A stretch of 64,000 bases of DNA from the NCBI RefSeq assembly GCF_022761125.1, contig NZ_JAKWJR010000010.1, positions 141,044 to 205,043 on the forward strand, given 5' to 3'. The position numbers and the translations under genes were made by a program. This DNA comes from Nocardioides sp. SR21. Its GTDB lineage: Bacteria > Actinomycetota > Actinomycetes > Propionibacteriales > Nocardioidaceae. The notes under the pieces were generated by a model. That model was not told the DNA's origin and made no database searches. It saw only the letters and a program-made list of their open reading frames with translations. Below, piece by piece: positions 9,033 through 18,007 of the stretch (its first letter is position 1; every line of letters starts with the position of its first letter).

Positions 9033-10493
9033 TCAGGCCTGGAGGAATCCCTCGAGCACGAGCTCGCGGGCCACCGGCAGGTAGGTGTCGCGGGTCTGCT
9101 GCGGGTCGAGGTCGAGCAGCTGGCTGACCGCGTCGAGGATCTGCCCGACGCTGAGGTCGCCGTCGCAGGCGCCGAAGAACGCCGCCTCGACGGTGTCGAC
9201 CTGGCGGGCCCGGCGCAGGCCGCGCTGCTGGCGGAGCACCACGGTCTCGGGGTCGGGCTCCCCCGGGGCGCCCACCGTCTCCTGGCGCACGTCCACGCGC
9301 GCCACGAGGTGGGAGTCGAGGCCGACCGTCGCGTCGACGGCGCGGCCCCAGTCCCGGATCGCCGTCGCGACCGGCTGCTCGACGTCGTACGGCCACTCGA
9401 GGAACTCCGAGGCCGAGCCGCCGCTGCGCCGCAGGTTGATCCAGCCGAACCCGATCGCCTCGATGCCCTGCTCCTCGAACCACGACAGCCAGGTGTCGTA
9501 GCGGACCAGGTAGTCGTTGGTGCCGTGCAGGCCGGCGTCCTTGAGCCAGAGCTCGACGTACGCCGCCGGGTCGATCAGCTCGCGCTGCACGACGAAGGTG
9601 TCGCAGCCCTCCGGGACCCAGCCCGCGATCCGCTCCTGCCACGCGCCGCCCGCGGGCACCACCCAGTTGGCGAGCACCTGGCACCAGCCGCCGTCGGCGA
9701 GGTGGTCGGGCGCGGTGCGGACGATGTGCTCGACGACGCGGTCGCCGGGCAGCCCGGAGTCGCGGTAGACGAGCTGCTCCCCCGTGGCGGGCGAGATCAC
9801 GAACGGCGGATTGGTGGCGATCAGGTCGAACCGCTCGCCGGCCACCGGCTCGAAGAACGAGCCGTCGCGCACGTCGACGCGGTCGGCCACCTCGTTGAGC
9901 GCGGCGTTGAAGCGGGCGATCCGCAGCGCGCGCGGGTTGACGTCGGTCGCGACCACGGTGCCGCTGTGCCGGGCCAGGTGGAGGGCCTGGACGCCGCACC
10001 CGGTGCCGAGGTCGAGGGAGCGCCCGACCTCCTCGCGCAGGGTCAGCTGCGCGAGCGACGTCGAGGCAGGGCTGATGCCGAGGACGTGGTCGGCGCCGAC
10101 CCGGTTCGCGCTGCCGTCGAGGCCGGGGGTCAGGTCGCTCAGGACCCAGAGGTGCTCGTCGTCGGCGGCGTACGGCCGGACGTCGAGGCGCGCGGCGACC
10201 TCGCCGACGGTCTGCTCGAGGATGCCCTCGACGGCAAGCCGGTCCACCAGGCCCGGCAGCGCGCGCTGCGCGGCCGCCAGCTCGACCGGCGCCTGCAGGA
10301 GGAACAGCCGGATCAGGGTCTCGAGGGGGAAGCCGCCGGAGGTACGGCGCAGGCCCGGCGTGGTCTCGTTGCGACTGAGGGCGGCGAACGCCGTCCGACC
10401 GAGCACCTCGGCGACCCCGTCGTACGTGAAGCCGGCCATGACGAGGGCGCCCCGGAGCCGCGCCGGGAGCTCGGAGATCGAAGCAGCGTTCAC
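9033..10493 (-). CDS. HemK/RlmG-like class I SAM-dependent methyltransferase
   Basis: Protein of 486 residues. The N-terminal third has no motif I recognise. A Rossmann methyltransferase domain follows, with SAM motif I DLGTGCGVQALHLA (near residue 160) and the NPPF motif (TNPPFVISP) typical of enzymes that methylate amide or exocyclic amine nitrogens. The C-terminal 150 residues look like the actinobacterial DUF7782-type extension. The substrate is not predictable: ribosomal, release-factor or nucleic-acid methylation are all possible. GTG start at 10493: no Shine-Dalgarno but TACGCT sits 6 nt upstream, so probably leaderless. Convergent with the preceding membrane-protein gene. Confidence 0.8.
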   Translation of the reverse strand: MNAASISELPARLRGALVMAGFTYDGVAEVLGRTAFAALSRNETTPGLRRTSGGFPLETLIRLFLLQAPVELAAAQRALPGLVDRLAVEGILEQTVGEVAARLDVRPYAADDEHLWVLSDLTPGLDGSANRVGADHVLGISPASTSLAQLTLREEVGRSLDLGTGCGVQALHLARHSGTVVATDVNPRALRIARFNAALNEVADRVDVRDGSFFEPVAGERFDLIATNPPFVISPATGEQLVYRDSGLPGDRVVEHIVRTAPDHLADGGWCQVLANWVVPAGGAWQERIAGWVPEGCDTFVVQRELIDPAAYVELWLKDAGLHGTNDYLVRYDTWLSWFEEQGIEAIGFGWINLRRSGGSASEFLEWPYDVEQPVATAIRDWGRAVDATVGLDSHLVARVDVRQETVGAPGEPDPETVVLRQQRGLRRARQVDTVEAAFFGACDGDLSVGQILDAVSQLLDLDPQQTRDTYLPVARELVLEGFLQA

Positions 10494-10515
10494 CAGACGA
10501 GCGTAGGTCCTCTAC

Positions 10516-10560
10516 AGCACCGTGGCCCCACCCGATCCGCTCGGGTGGGGCCACGGTGCT
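10516..10560 (-). terminator. Strong hairpin terminator after hppA
   Basis: Perfect 20-bp inverted repeat, AGCACCGTGGCCCCACCCGA at 10516-10535 and its complement at 10541-10560, with a 5-nt loop TCCGC. It begins 4 bp past the hppA TAG. No U-tract follows, as is common in high-GC actinobacteria. It also lies upstream of the methyltransferase gene and would shield it from hppA read-through. Confidence 0.85.
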
Positions 10561-10564
10561 GGTG

Positions 10565-12937
10565 CTAGTGCGTCTCGATCTGCTGCGTCGGCGCCGGATC
10601 GGTCGGCGGCGGCGGAGGCGGCTCGGTCGGCGGCGGGGGCAGCGGCGGGGCCGGTGTCCCCGACTGCTCGTCGCCGAGCGTGACCTCGCGCTGCTTGGAG
10701 ACGTAGACCGCGCCCGCGATGATCGCCACCGCCACGAGGGCGATCACGATCCGGAGGGGGTCGTTCTGGTCCTCCCCGACACTCATCGAGACGACGGCGC
10801 TGGCGATCAGGAGCGAGACCAGGTTCATCACCTTGATCAGCGGGTTGATCGCCGGGCCCGCGGTGTCCTTGAACGGGTCGCCGACCGTGTCGCCGATGAC
10901 CGTGGCTGCGTGGGCCTCGGAGCCCTTGCCGCCGTGGTTGCCGTCCTCGACGAGCTTCTTCGCGTTGTCCCAGGCACCACCGGAGTTGGCCAGGAAGACC
11001 GCCATCAGGGTGCCGGCGCCGATCGCGCCGGCCAGGAAGCCGGCGAGCGCGGTCACACCGAGCCCGAAGCCCACTGCGATCGGAGCCAGGACCGCCAGGA
11101 TGCCTGGCGTGATCAGCTCACGCAGCGAGTCCTTGGTGACGATGTCGACGACCTTGCCGTACTCCGGTCGGCCGGTGCCCTCCATGATCCCGGGGATCTC
11201 CCGGAACTGCCGGCGCACCTCGTAGACGACGGCTCCCGCGGCCCGGGCGACGGCGTTGATCGCCAGGCCCGAGAACAGGAACACGACCGCCGCACCGAGC
11301 AGGACACCGACGATGACCGACGGGTTGAAGACCGAGAAGTCGAGCTGGTAGATCTCGTCGTTCGCGACGTTGGCGTCGTTCAGCGACTCGAAGACCGAGG
11401 TCGCGTAGGAGCCGAAGAGCGCCGTGGCCGCGAGGACCGCCGTGGCGATCGCGATGCCCTTCGTGATCGCCTTGGTCGTGTTGCCGACCGCGTCGAGCTC
11501 GGTGAGGATCTGCGCGCCCTCGGGGCTGACGTCGCCGGACATCTCCGCGATGCCCTGGGCGTTGTCGGAGACCGGCCCGAAGGTGTCCATCGCGACGATC
11601 ACCCCGACGGTGGTCAGCAGGCCGCATCCGGCCAGGGCGACCGCGAACAGCGAGACCGTGAGGGCGGCGCCACCGAGGAGGTAGGCGCCGAACACGGCAC
11701 CGCCGATGACCAGCGTCGTGTAGACGGCGGACTCGAACCCGACCGACAGGCCGGAGAGGATGACCGTGGCCGCGCCGGTGAGCGAGGTCTTGCCGACGTC
11801 CTTCACCGGCCGGTGCTCCGTGCCGGTGTAGTACCCGGTGAGCGCGAGGATGCCGGCGGACATGATGATCCCGATCACCACGGCGGACGCCGCGATGAAC
11901 CGTGGGTCGCCGTCGGCCGAGACGAGGTCGCCGGCGATGTTGTCGAACTCGCCGAAGCTGCTCGGCAGGTAGACGTAGGCCAGGATCACGCTGGCCACGG
12001 CGGCGATGGCCGAGGACAGGTAGAACGACCGGTTGATGGTCGTCAGGCCGTTGACGCCGGCCGTCGGCCGGGTGAGGTAGACGCCCGCGACCGCCGTCAG
12101 TGCGCCGATCGCCGGGATCAGCAGCGGGAAGACCAGGCCCTTGTCGCCGAACGCCTGGGAGCCGAGGATCAGCGCGGCGACCAGCGTGACGGCGTACGAC
12201 TCGAAGAGGTCGGCGGCCATGCCGGCGCAGTCGCCCACGTTGTCGCCCACGTTGTCGGCGATGGTGGCCGCGTTGCGGGGATCGTCCTCGGGGATGTTGT
12301 TCTCCACCTTGCCGACCAGGTCGGCGCCGACGTCGGCCGCCTTGGTGAAGATGCCACCGCCGACGCGCATGAACATCGCGAGCAGGGCGGCGCCGAAGCC
12401 GAAGCCCTCGAGGACGTCCGGGGCCTCGTCCTGAAAGAACAGCACGACCAGGCTGGCGCCGAGCAGGCCGAGGCCGACGGTCAGCATGCCGACCATCGCG
12501 CCGGTCCGCAGGCCGATCCGCATGGCCGGCTCGCGGCCCTGCGTGTTCGCCGCCGCCGCCACCCGGAGGTTGGCGCGGACCGCGAGGTTCATGCCGAGGT
12601 AGCCGACCGTGGCCGAGAACCCGGCGCCGATCAGGAAGAACACCGACCGGAAGATCCGGACCACGGCGTCGTCGGCAGGTAGGGCGAGCAACGCGAAGAA
12701 CGCGATCGCGGCGAAGATCGCCAGCGTCCGGAACTGCCGGGTCAGGTAGGCGTTCGCGCCTTCCTGCACCGCTTGGGCGATGTTCTTCATGTTGTCGGTG
12801 CCCTCACCGGCGGCAAGTACCTCTTGGCGGAACATCGCCGCCATCGCGAGCGCGCCGAGCGCGATCAGTGCGACGACGATGACCAGCACGAGATTGCCGC
12901 CGGAGACTTCCACGACTGCGGGAGAGATCCCCGTCAT
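10565..12937 (-). CDS. hppA: Membrane-bound proton-translocating pyrophosphatase
   Basis: Integral membrane enzyme of 790 residues that couples pyrophosphate hydrolysis to proton export. Family signatures are GGGIFTKAADVGADLVGKVE, the repeated DNVGDNVGDCAGMAADLFE, and VGDTVGDPFKDTAGPAINPLIKV. The position that separates subclasses reads GNTTKAITKG: Lys (about residue 489) instead of Ala is the known mark of the K+-independent, proton-pumping type. The last 35 residues form an unusual proline-rich cytoplasmic tail (PPLPPPPTEPPPPPPTDP). Start ATG at 12937 has an excellent GAGGAGGAAACGC before it; an upstream in-frame start lacks family similarity. Monocistronic, ended by a perfect hairpin. Confidence 0.95.
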   Translation of the reverse strand: MTGISPAVVEVSGGNLVLVIVVALIALGALAMAAMFRQEVLAAGEGTDNMKNIAQAVQEGANAYLTRQFRTLAIFAAIAFFALLALPADDAVVRIFRSVFFLIGAGFSATVGYLGMNLAVRANLRVAAAANTQGREPAMRIGLRTGAMVGMLTVGLGLLGASLVVLFFQDEAPDVLEGFGFGAALLAMFMRVGGGIFTKAADVGADLVGKVENNIPEDDPRNAATIADNVGDNVGDCAGMAADLFESYAVTLVAALILGSQAFGDKGLVFPLLIPAIGALTAVAGVYLTRPTAGVNGLTTINRSFYLSSAIAAVASVILAYVYLPSSFGEFDNIAGDLVSADGDPRFIAASAVVIGIIMSAGILALTGYYTGTEHRPVKDVGKTSLTGAATVILSGLSVGFESAVYTTLVIGGAVFGAYLLGGAALTVSLFAVALAGCGLLTTVGVIVAMDTFGPVSDNAQGIAEMSGDVSPEGAQILTELDAVGNTTKAITKGIAIATAVLAATALFGSYATSVFESLNDANVANDEIYQLDFSVFNPSVIVGVLLGAAVVFLFSGLAINAVARAAGAVVYEVRRQFREIPGIMEGTGRPEYGKVVDIVTKDSLRELITPGILAVLAPIAVGFGLGVTALAGFLAGAIGAGTLMAVFLANSGGAWDNAKKLVEDGNHGGKGSEAHAATVIGDTVGDPFKDTAGPAINPLIKVMNLVSLLIASAVVSMSVGEDQNDPLRIVIALVAVAIIAGAVYVSKQREVTLGDEQSGTPAPPLPPPPTEPPPPPPTDPAPTQQIETH

Positions 12938-13015
12938 GCGTTTCCTCCTCGAAGAGAGAGTGATCCATGTCTCACGGCGTGCGGCGGAGTCTACGCACGA
13001 CAGGCGGGCGGAAAG

Positions 13016-13034
13016 CACGGACATGTGATCCGTG
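13016..13034. promoter_or_regulatory. Palindrome upstream of hppA
   Basis: CACGGA-(7)-TCCGTG inverted repeat about 80 bp before the hppA start. On the hppA strand TAGACT follows and could be a -10 box. This may be a regulator site, but nothing in the window identifies the protein. Confidence 0.3.
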
Positions 13035-13068
13035 CCACATCGCGATTCTTCGGGGACGCAGAAATGTG

Positions 13069-13102
13069 CTCGACCCCGGCGTCCGAGGACGCCGGGGTCG
13101 AG
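13069..13102 (-). terminator. Hairpin terminator after STAS gene
   Basis: Perfect 16-bp inverted repeat CTCGACCCCGGCGTCC / complement with a 2-nt apex, 34 bp past the STAS-gene stop on the same strand. A three-fold GGGCTGTCTG-like direct repeat lies between the stop and the hairpin. Confidence 0.75.
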
Positions 13103-13136
13103 GCTGTCTGGGGCTGTCTGGGGCTGTGCGGCCCGG

Positions 13137-13475
13137 TCAGCTGCTGGCGAGTGCGGCGTCCGCCGACTCGTGGATCACGAAGACCTTCGCGAGTCCGGTG
13201 ATCCGGAAGATCTTCAGGAGCCGGTCCTGGTTGCAGACCAGCTGGAGGGAGCCGTCGTGGGCGCGCACCTTCTTCAGGCCGCCCACGAGGACGCCGAGTC
13301 CGGTCGAGTCCAGGAACTCGACCTCTTCCATGTCGATCACGATGTCGTAGACGCCGTCAGCGACCAGCTCCGTGATCTTGTCGCGAAGCTTGGGGGCCGT
13401 GTAGACGTCGATCTCGCCCCCGACGGCCACGATGGTCTTGCCACCGGCCTCGCGCGTGGTCAGAGTCAGGTCCAC
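13137..13475 (-). CDS. STAS-domain anti-sigma factor antagonist
   Basis: Protein of 112 residues covering one complete STAS domain of the SpoIIAA/RsbV type. The phosphorylation motif is FLDSTGLGVLVGGLKKV with the target Ser at residue 57. In this family, dephosphorylated antagonist binds a HPK-type anti-sigma kinase and frees a sigma factor; no kinase or phosphatase partner is in the window, so the sigma factor it serves is unknown. GTG start preceded by GGGAGACATAG. It stands alone, divergent from the helicase gene, with its own terminator. Length is normal. Confidence 0.9.
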   Translation of the reverse strand: MDLTLTTREAGGKTIVAVGGEIDVYTAPKLRDKITELVADGVYDIVIDMEEVEFLDSTGLGVLVGGLKKVRAHDGSLQLVCNQDRLLKIFRITGLAKVFVIHESADAALASS

Positions 13476-13649
13476 CTATGTCTCCCGCAAATGTTCGGTT
13501 GCCGGAGGGGTTGTCGGCATGGAGCCCGACATCCGGCCAGCACCATGAAACCACGCTCGCACGGTGAAGCGCACAAAAGCGGCCCTCTCTCCACAGGTCA
13601 GAGTGTCGCGAGCGGCGCTCCTGTCGGTGCCGTCGAGGACAATGGAGCG

Positions 13650-15986
13650 GTGACCTCGACCCTCGGATCCCGCCCGCTCGGCGTGCGTGACCTGGTCGAA
13701 CGACTGGCCGCCGTACCCGGTCGCGAGGACCGCCTGCGCCACCTCGAGGTGCTGCCCGCGCGCCCCGCGACCCACGCCCACTGGCCGGAGTGGGCCGACG
13801 CCGACCTGGTCGCCGCGCTGCGTGCCCGCGGGGTCGAGCGCCCCTGGCGGCACCAGGTGATCGCGGCCGAGGCAGCGCACGCGGGACAGCACGTGGTGCT
13901 CGCCACCGGCACGGCGTCCGGCAAGAGCCTGGCCTACCAGCTGCCCGCGCTCTCGGCGATCCGCGCCGCGCGCGGCAGCCGCGACCAGCGCGGCGCGACG
14001 GTGCTCTACCTCGCGCCGACCAAGGCCCTGGCCCAGGACCAGCTCGCCGGGATCGTCGGGCTCGGGCTGGACGTGCGGGTGACCACGCACGACGGCGACA
14101 GCGCCCGCGAGCAGCGCGACTGGGCGCGCGACCACGCCGAGTACGTCCTCACCAACCCCGACATGCTCCACCGCTCCCTGCTGCCCGGGCACTCGCGGTG
14201 GGCGTCGTTCCTCGGCTCGCTGCAGTACGTCGTCGTCGACGAGTGCCACCACTACCGCGGCGTGTTCGGCGCCCATGTGTCGCACGTGCTGCGCCGGCTG
14301 CGCCGGATCTGCGCCGTGTACGGCGCCTCGCCGACGTTCGTGCTCGCCTCCGCGACCGTGGCCGAGCCCGAGGTGGCCGCCGCCCGCCTGACCGGCCTCG
14401 ACGTGATGGCGATCACCGGCGACGACTCCCCACGCGGCGAGGTGTCGCTGCTGCTGTGGGAGCCGCCGCTCACCTCGTTCACCGGCGAGAACGGCGCCCC
14501 GGTGCGGCGCGCCGCGTCGTCGGAGGCCGCCGACCTGCTGGCCGACCTGGTCGTCGAGGACGTCCGCACGCTGGCGTTCATCCGGTCCCGCCGGGGGGCC
14601 GAGCAGGTCGCGATGACCGCCGCCGAGCTGCTCGCCGACGTCGACGCGTCGCTGCCGAGCCGGGTCGCGTCGTACCGCGGCGGATACCTGCCCGAGGAGC
14701 GCCGCGCGATCGAGGAGGCGCTGCGGCGCGGCGAGCTGACCGGGCTGGCCGCGACGAACGCGCTCGAGCTGGGCATCGACATCAGCGGGCTCGACGCGGT
14801 GCTGATCGCCGGGTTCCCCGGCACCCGCGCCGCGCTGTGGCAGCAGGTCGGCCGCGCCGGCCGCGGCGCCCAGGACGCCCTGGGTGTGCTGGTCGCCCGC
14901 GACGACCCGCTCGACACCTACCTCGTCAGCCACCCGGAGGCACTGCTCGGCCGGCCGGTCGAGGCGACGGTGATCGACCCGTCGAACCCCTACGTCCTCG
15001 GCCCGCACCTGTGCGCCGCCGCGCACGAGGCGCCGCTCACCGAGGCCGACCTGCCGCTGTTCGGGCCGACCGCGCGCGACGTCGTCGACGCGCTGACCGA
15101 CGGCGGGCTGCTGCGCAAGCGGCCGCGCGGCTGGTTCTGGACCGACCGGCGCCGGGCCAGCGACCTCGCCGACATCCGCTCGACCGGCGGCTCGCCGGTG
15201 CAGCTGGTCGAGGCCGAGACCGGCCGGATGATCGGGACCGTCGACGCCTCCAGCGCCCACGGGACCGCCCACCCGGGCGCGGTCTACGTGCACCGCGGCG
15301 AGACCTGGCTGGTGCGCTCGCTCGACCTCGACGACCACGCCGCGGTCATCGAGCGCGCCGACCCGGACTACTCCACGACGGCCCGCGAGATCACCGACAT
15401 CTCGATCGTCCAGGAGCGGGAGCACCGCGTCTGGGGCGGCTGCCGGCTGTCGTTCGGCGAGGTGGACGTGTCGCACCAGGTCGTGTCGTTCCTCAAGCGG
15501 CGCCAGCCCAGCGGCGAGGTGCTCGGCGAGGAGCCCCTCGACCTGCCCGAGCGGTCGCTGCGCACCGCCGCGGTCTGGTGGACGGTGCCGGAGCACGCGC
15601 TGACCGAGGGCGGGCTGACCGGCCAGGACCTCCCCGGCGCGGCGCACGCCGCCGAGCACTGCTCGATCGGCCTGCTACCGCTGTTCGCGACGTGCGACCG
15701 CTGGGACATCGGCGGCGTCTCGACCGCCGTACACCCCGACACCGGGCAGCTCACGGTGTTCGTCTACGACGGTCACCCCGGCGGCGCGGGCTTCTCCGAG
15801 CGGGGGTTCCACGCGGCGCGCGAGTGGCTGACCGCGACCCGCGACACGATCGCGGCCTGCGAGTGCGACGAGGGCTGCCCGTCGTGCATCCAGTCGCCGA
15901 AGTGCGGCAACCAGAACAACCCCCTCGACAAGACCGGCGCCGCCCGCCTCCTCGACGTGCTCCTCGAGGGGGCCCCACGGGAGTAG
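13650..15986 (+). CDS. MrfA/YprA-like DEAD/DEAH-box helicase with DUF1998 zinc cluster
   Basis: Superfamily 2 DNA helicase of 778 residues. Walker A ATGTASGKS (Lys92), motif II DECH (Asp197), SAT motif ASATVAEP, and motifs V/VI in ELGIDISGLDAVLIAGFPG and QQVGRAGRG are present. The C-terminal DUF1998 domain carries the cysteine cluster CECDEGCPSCIQSPKC (about residues 737-752), as in Bacillus MrfA, which acts in mitomycin-damage repair. Homologous in position to mycobacterial Rv3649. GTG start: GACAAT lies exactly 6 nt upstream, so the message may be leaderless; GGAG is also nearby. Function in crosslink or bulky-lesion repair is inferred from family. Confidence 0.9.
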   Translation: MTSTLGSRPLGVRDLVERLAAVPGREDRLRHLEVLPARPATHAHWPEWADADLVAALRARGVERPWRHQVIAAEAAHAGQHVVLATGTASGKSLAYQLPALSAIRAARGSRDQRGATVLYLAPTKALAQDQLAGIVGLGLDVRVTTHDGDSAREQRDWARDHAEYVLTNPDMLHRSLLPGHSRWASFLGSLQYVVVDECHHYRGVFGAHVSHVLRRLRRICAVYGASPTFVLASATVAEPEVAAARLTGLDVMAITGDDSPRGEVSLLLWEPPLTSFTGENGAPVRRAASSEAADLLADLVVEDVRTLAFIRSRRGAEQVAMTAAELLADVDASLPSRVASYRGGYLPEERRAIEEALRRGELTGLAATNALELGIDISGLDAVLIAGFPGTRAALWQQVGRAGRGAQDALGVLVARDDPLDTYLVSHPEALLGRPVEATVIDPSNPYVLGPHLCAAAHEAPLTEADLPLFGPTARDVVDALTDGGLLRKRPRGWFWTDRRRASDLADIRSTGGSPVQLVEAETGRMIGTVDASSAHGTAHPGAVYVHRGETWLVRSLDLDDHAAVIERADPDYSTTAREITDISIVQEREHRVWGGCRLSFGEVDVSHQVVSFLKRRQPSGEVLGEEPLDLPERSLRTAAVWWTVPEHALTEGGLTGQDLPGAAHAAEHCSIGLLPLFATCDRWDIGGVSTAVHPDTGQLTVFVYDGHPGGAGFSERGFHAAREWLTATRDTIAACECDEGCPSCIQSPKCGNQNNPLDKTGAARLLDVLLEGAPRE

Positions 15987-15995
15987 CCTCCCGCC

Positions 15996-16295
15996 ATGGT
16001 CGTTCTGGGTCTGATCCTCATCGCGGCGGGCGCCCTCGCCATCGTCGGCGCCGTCTTCACCGCCGAGGGCACGGTCGAGCTGCTCGGCACCGACATCAGC
16101 GCGCTGGCGCTGTTCCTCGTCGGTCTGGGCAGCGGCATCGCGCTGTGGTGGGGCTTCTCGATCGGCAAGTTCGGCACCAAGCGCACCCTGCGCCAGCGCC
16201 GCGAGAGCAAGCAGCTCAGCGAGCTGTCCGAGAAGCTCGAGAAGCACGAGGACGAGCGCGGCGACGACGTCAAGGACGACCGCTCCAACTGGTGA
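15996..16295 (+). CDS. Small two-pass membrane protein
   Basis: Hypothetical protein of 99 residues. Two hydrophobic helices (about 2-22 and 33-55) are followed by a charged, probably cytoplasmic tail with a short coiled-coil-like stretch (RRESKQLSELSEKLEKHEDER). Similar two-helix proteins with a basic/acidic tail are common in actinobacteria and no function is known to me. TAGCCT, made partly of the helicase stop codon, lies 6 nt before the ATG and would give a leaderless message independent of the helicase. Confidence 0.7.
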   Translation: MVVLGLILIAAGALAIVGAVFTAEGTVELLGTDISALALFLVGLGSGIALWWGFSIGKFGTKRTLRQRRESKQLSELSEKLEKHEDERGDDVKDDRSNW

Positions 16296-16378
16296 CGGGA
16301 CGCAACCCGTCCAGACAGGCGAGACCCGCACCCGCGACTCGCCCTAGCCTGCCCGCACCACTGCGTACGGGAGGCACC

Positions 16379-16960
16379 GTGAACCGTCGACTGACCGCCC
16401 TCGCGATCGCGGCCGCGACCCTCGTCGCCGGCACCGCGGTCGGCGCCGCCACCGAGACCGCCACCGCCGGTCCCGGCGAGGACACGGTGAAGGTCACCAT
16501 CAGGCTCGACGGTTGCGGCAGCTGCTGGGTGGGACTCGTCCACTACGACGACACCGACGCCGACACGTACTGGTCCCCCGGGCAGAAACGCGCCCAGCGC
16601 GGCAGGGCCGTCTTCGACGTCCCGGTCGGCAAGGCGCAGGGCCTGTCCATCTCGATCGATGCGACGTGGGCGACGGCCTACGTGCACGGCGCCCAGTACG
16701 TCGTGACGCAGTACGGCGGGTTCGAACCCGGTGACCGGGTCAGCCGGCACCAGGCGCTGCACGCCGAGGAGGGCAGCCGGTGCTGGGTCGGCACCGACCG
16801 CGACCGGACCATCCACGTGAAGGTGGCCAAGAAGCGGTACGGGTCGGCTCCCGAGGTCGGCCTCGTCGCCTGGGCGAGCCCGACGCTGGCGAGCACCAAC
16901 CTGGGCGATGTCCACGACGGCACGATCGTCACGACCCACCCCCACTGCCCCGCGTCCTGA
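16379..16960 (+). CDS. Secreted protein of unknown function
   Basis: Hypothetical protein of 193 residues. It has a Sec signal peptide (VNRRLTALAIAAATLVAGTAVGA; cleavage after about residue 24-30) and a mature domain with Cys pairs (DGCGSCW, SRCWVG, HPHCPAS at the very end), suggesting disulphides outside the membrane. No catalytic motif is recognised. GTG start has GGGAGGCACC upstream. It ends 6 bp before the convergent stop of the last Tad-cluster gene. Reading frame is supported by the clear signal peptide. Confidence 0.65.
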   Translation: MNRRLTALAIAAATLVAGTAVGAATETATAGPGEDTVKVTIRLDGCGSCWVGLVHYDDTDADTYWSPGQKRAQRGRAVFDVPVGKAQGLSISIDATWATAYVHGAQYVVTQYGGFEPGDRVSRHQALHAEEGSRCWVGTDRDRTIHVKVAKKRYGSAPEVGLVAWASPTLASTNLGDVHDGTIVTTHPHCPAS

Positions 16961-16966
16961 CCGCCG

Positions 16967-17305
16967 CTACGCCGGCCCGGCTCGGGCCTCGGCGACCAGG
17001 TCGCTCTCCTGGCCCGGCCAGCGCGGCCCGCTGACGCTCACGCGGACCGTGGCCTCGCGGCCGGCGATGACGCAGGACGTCAGGCGGGCGCCGTTCGCCA
17101 CCGCGGTGTCCGCACCCGCCGCGCAGGGGTCACGCCCGCCACCGATCGCGGTGGCCGCGGAGAGGGCGGCCAGGTCGGCCGCGGACTGCGCCACCCGATG
17201 GGCGCGCACCATCGCGGCCGCGACGCCGAGGGCCGCGCCGAGCAGGAGCAGCACCGCGAGGCAGGAGACCGCGAAGAGACTGGCCGAGCCGCGCTCACCT
17301 CTCAC
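16967..17305 (-). CDS. TadE/TadG-like minor pilin (Rv3654c-type)
   Basis: Protein of 112 residues with an N-terminal GERGSASLFAVSC prepilin-like segment running into a hydrophobic helix, then a short domain beginning RAHRVAQSAADLAALSAATA, which is the hallmark of the TadE-like Rv3654c family. It is the last gene of the Tad operon. GTG start overlaps the upstream tadE stop (GTGA). Cys residues (PCAAG, LTSC) may form an external disulphide. It probably sits at the membrane as a pseudopilin or assembly factor. Confidence 0.8.
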   Translation of the reverse strand: MRGERGSASLFAVSCLAVLLLLGAALGVAAAMVRAHRVAQSAADLAALSAATAIGGGRDPCAAGADTAVANGARLTSCVIAGREATVRVSVSGPRWPGQESDLVAEARAGPA

Positions 17306-17679
17306 GGCGACTCCTCGGTCGCGGCGACCGCCTCGGCGGAGACCGTCACCGACGGCAGCCGCGAGAACAGCCCGCCCGGCCCGGACACCCGGCCGGTGAC
17401 GACGGCGGTGACCTCGGTGCCGTCGTCGTGCACGCTGACCGTGCTGCCGTCGGGCGCCACCCGCTCGCCACGCGCGACCGCGGCGGCGGTGTCGTCGCCC
17501 CGGGCCACGGCGCGCGCGGTCTCGCGAGCGGCGTCGACCGCGCGGACCTGGGCCGCACCGACCGCGAGCAGCCAGACCAGCCCGATGGTCACCGCGATCA
17601 GCAGTGGGAGCGCCATGGCCAGCTCGGCGGTCGCCGCCCCGCGCTCGGTGCGGCGAGTCCGCGGATCGGCGGCCTGCAC
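17302..17679 (-). CDS. TadE-family pilus assembly protein
   Basis: Protein of 125 residues. The TadE signature RRTERGAATAELAMALPLLIAVTIGLVWLL occupies residues 8-40: a charged leader, GAATAE (cleavage and methylation-like site with Glu at +5) and one hydrophobic helix. The remainder is a small extracytoplasmic domain. GTG start overlaps the DUF4244 stop by one base. Corresponds by order to mycobacterial Rv3655c. No prepilin peptidase is present in the window, so processing would need an enzyme encoded elsewhere. Confidence 0.85.
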   Translation of the reverse strand: MQAADPRTRRTERGAATAELAMALPLLIAVTIGLVWLLAVGAAQVRAVDAARETARAVARGDDTAAAVARGERVAPDGSTVSVHDDGTEVTAVVTGRVSGPGGLFSRLPSVTVSAEAVAATEESP

Positions 17680-17870
17680 TACCCGATGCCCAGCAGGCCG
17701 AGGACGTGGTCGAACAGGGTCTTGAGCAGCTGGTCGCCGAACCCGCCGGTGAGCAGCTTGTAGAGCAGGCCGGCGAGGCCGGCGCCCGCCGCGGTGCCGA
17801 CGGCGTACTCCGCGGTGGTGATGCCGCGCTGGTCGGTGCGCGAGCGGCGGGAGAGGTGCTGCAGGGACAT
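17679..17870 (-). CDS. DUF4244 protein, Flp-pilin-like subunit
   Basis: Small protein of 63 residues. QRGITTAEYAVGTAAGAGLAGLLYKLL carries the type IVb pilin pattern: basic leader, G-x4-E, Y, then a hydrophobic helix. It is the best candidate for the major pilin of this locus (mycobacterial Rv3656c position). The ATG has GGAGTCCC upstream, and a 137-bp gap separates it from tadC, the only real gap in the operon. A separate or processed transcript for the abundant subunit is plausible. Confidence 0.85.
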   Translation of the reverse strand: MSLQHLSRRSRTDQRGITTAEYAVGTAAGAGLAGLLYKLLTGGFGDQLLKTLFDHVLGLLGIG

Positions 17871-18007
17871 GAGGGACTCCGTTTCCCGGCCACCCGATGC
17901 GGCCGATATGACGACCCTCGGCGATGCCGGGGACGTTTCGCCGCCCGCCCGCGGACCGCTGTGGAGGGACCGGTCGGGACGCCTCCGGTGGACAGTTCGT
18001 GGCCCGG

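Noticed and set aside
10556..12682. 708-codon rightward open frame opposite hppA
   Set aside because: Composition dominated by Arg, Asp, Gly and His with no hydrophobic core; hppA on the other strand is unambiguous.
16967..17893. 308-residue single protein across the TadE, DUF4244 and TadE-like genes
   Set aside because: Only its last 112 residues are in the coding frame of the TadE-like gene; the rest is an out-of-frame reading of tadE and the pilin-like gene.
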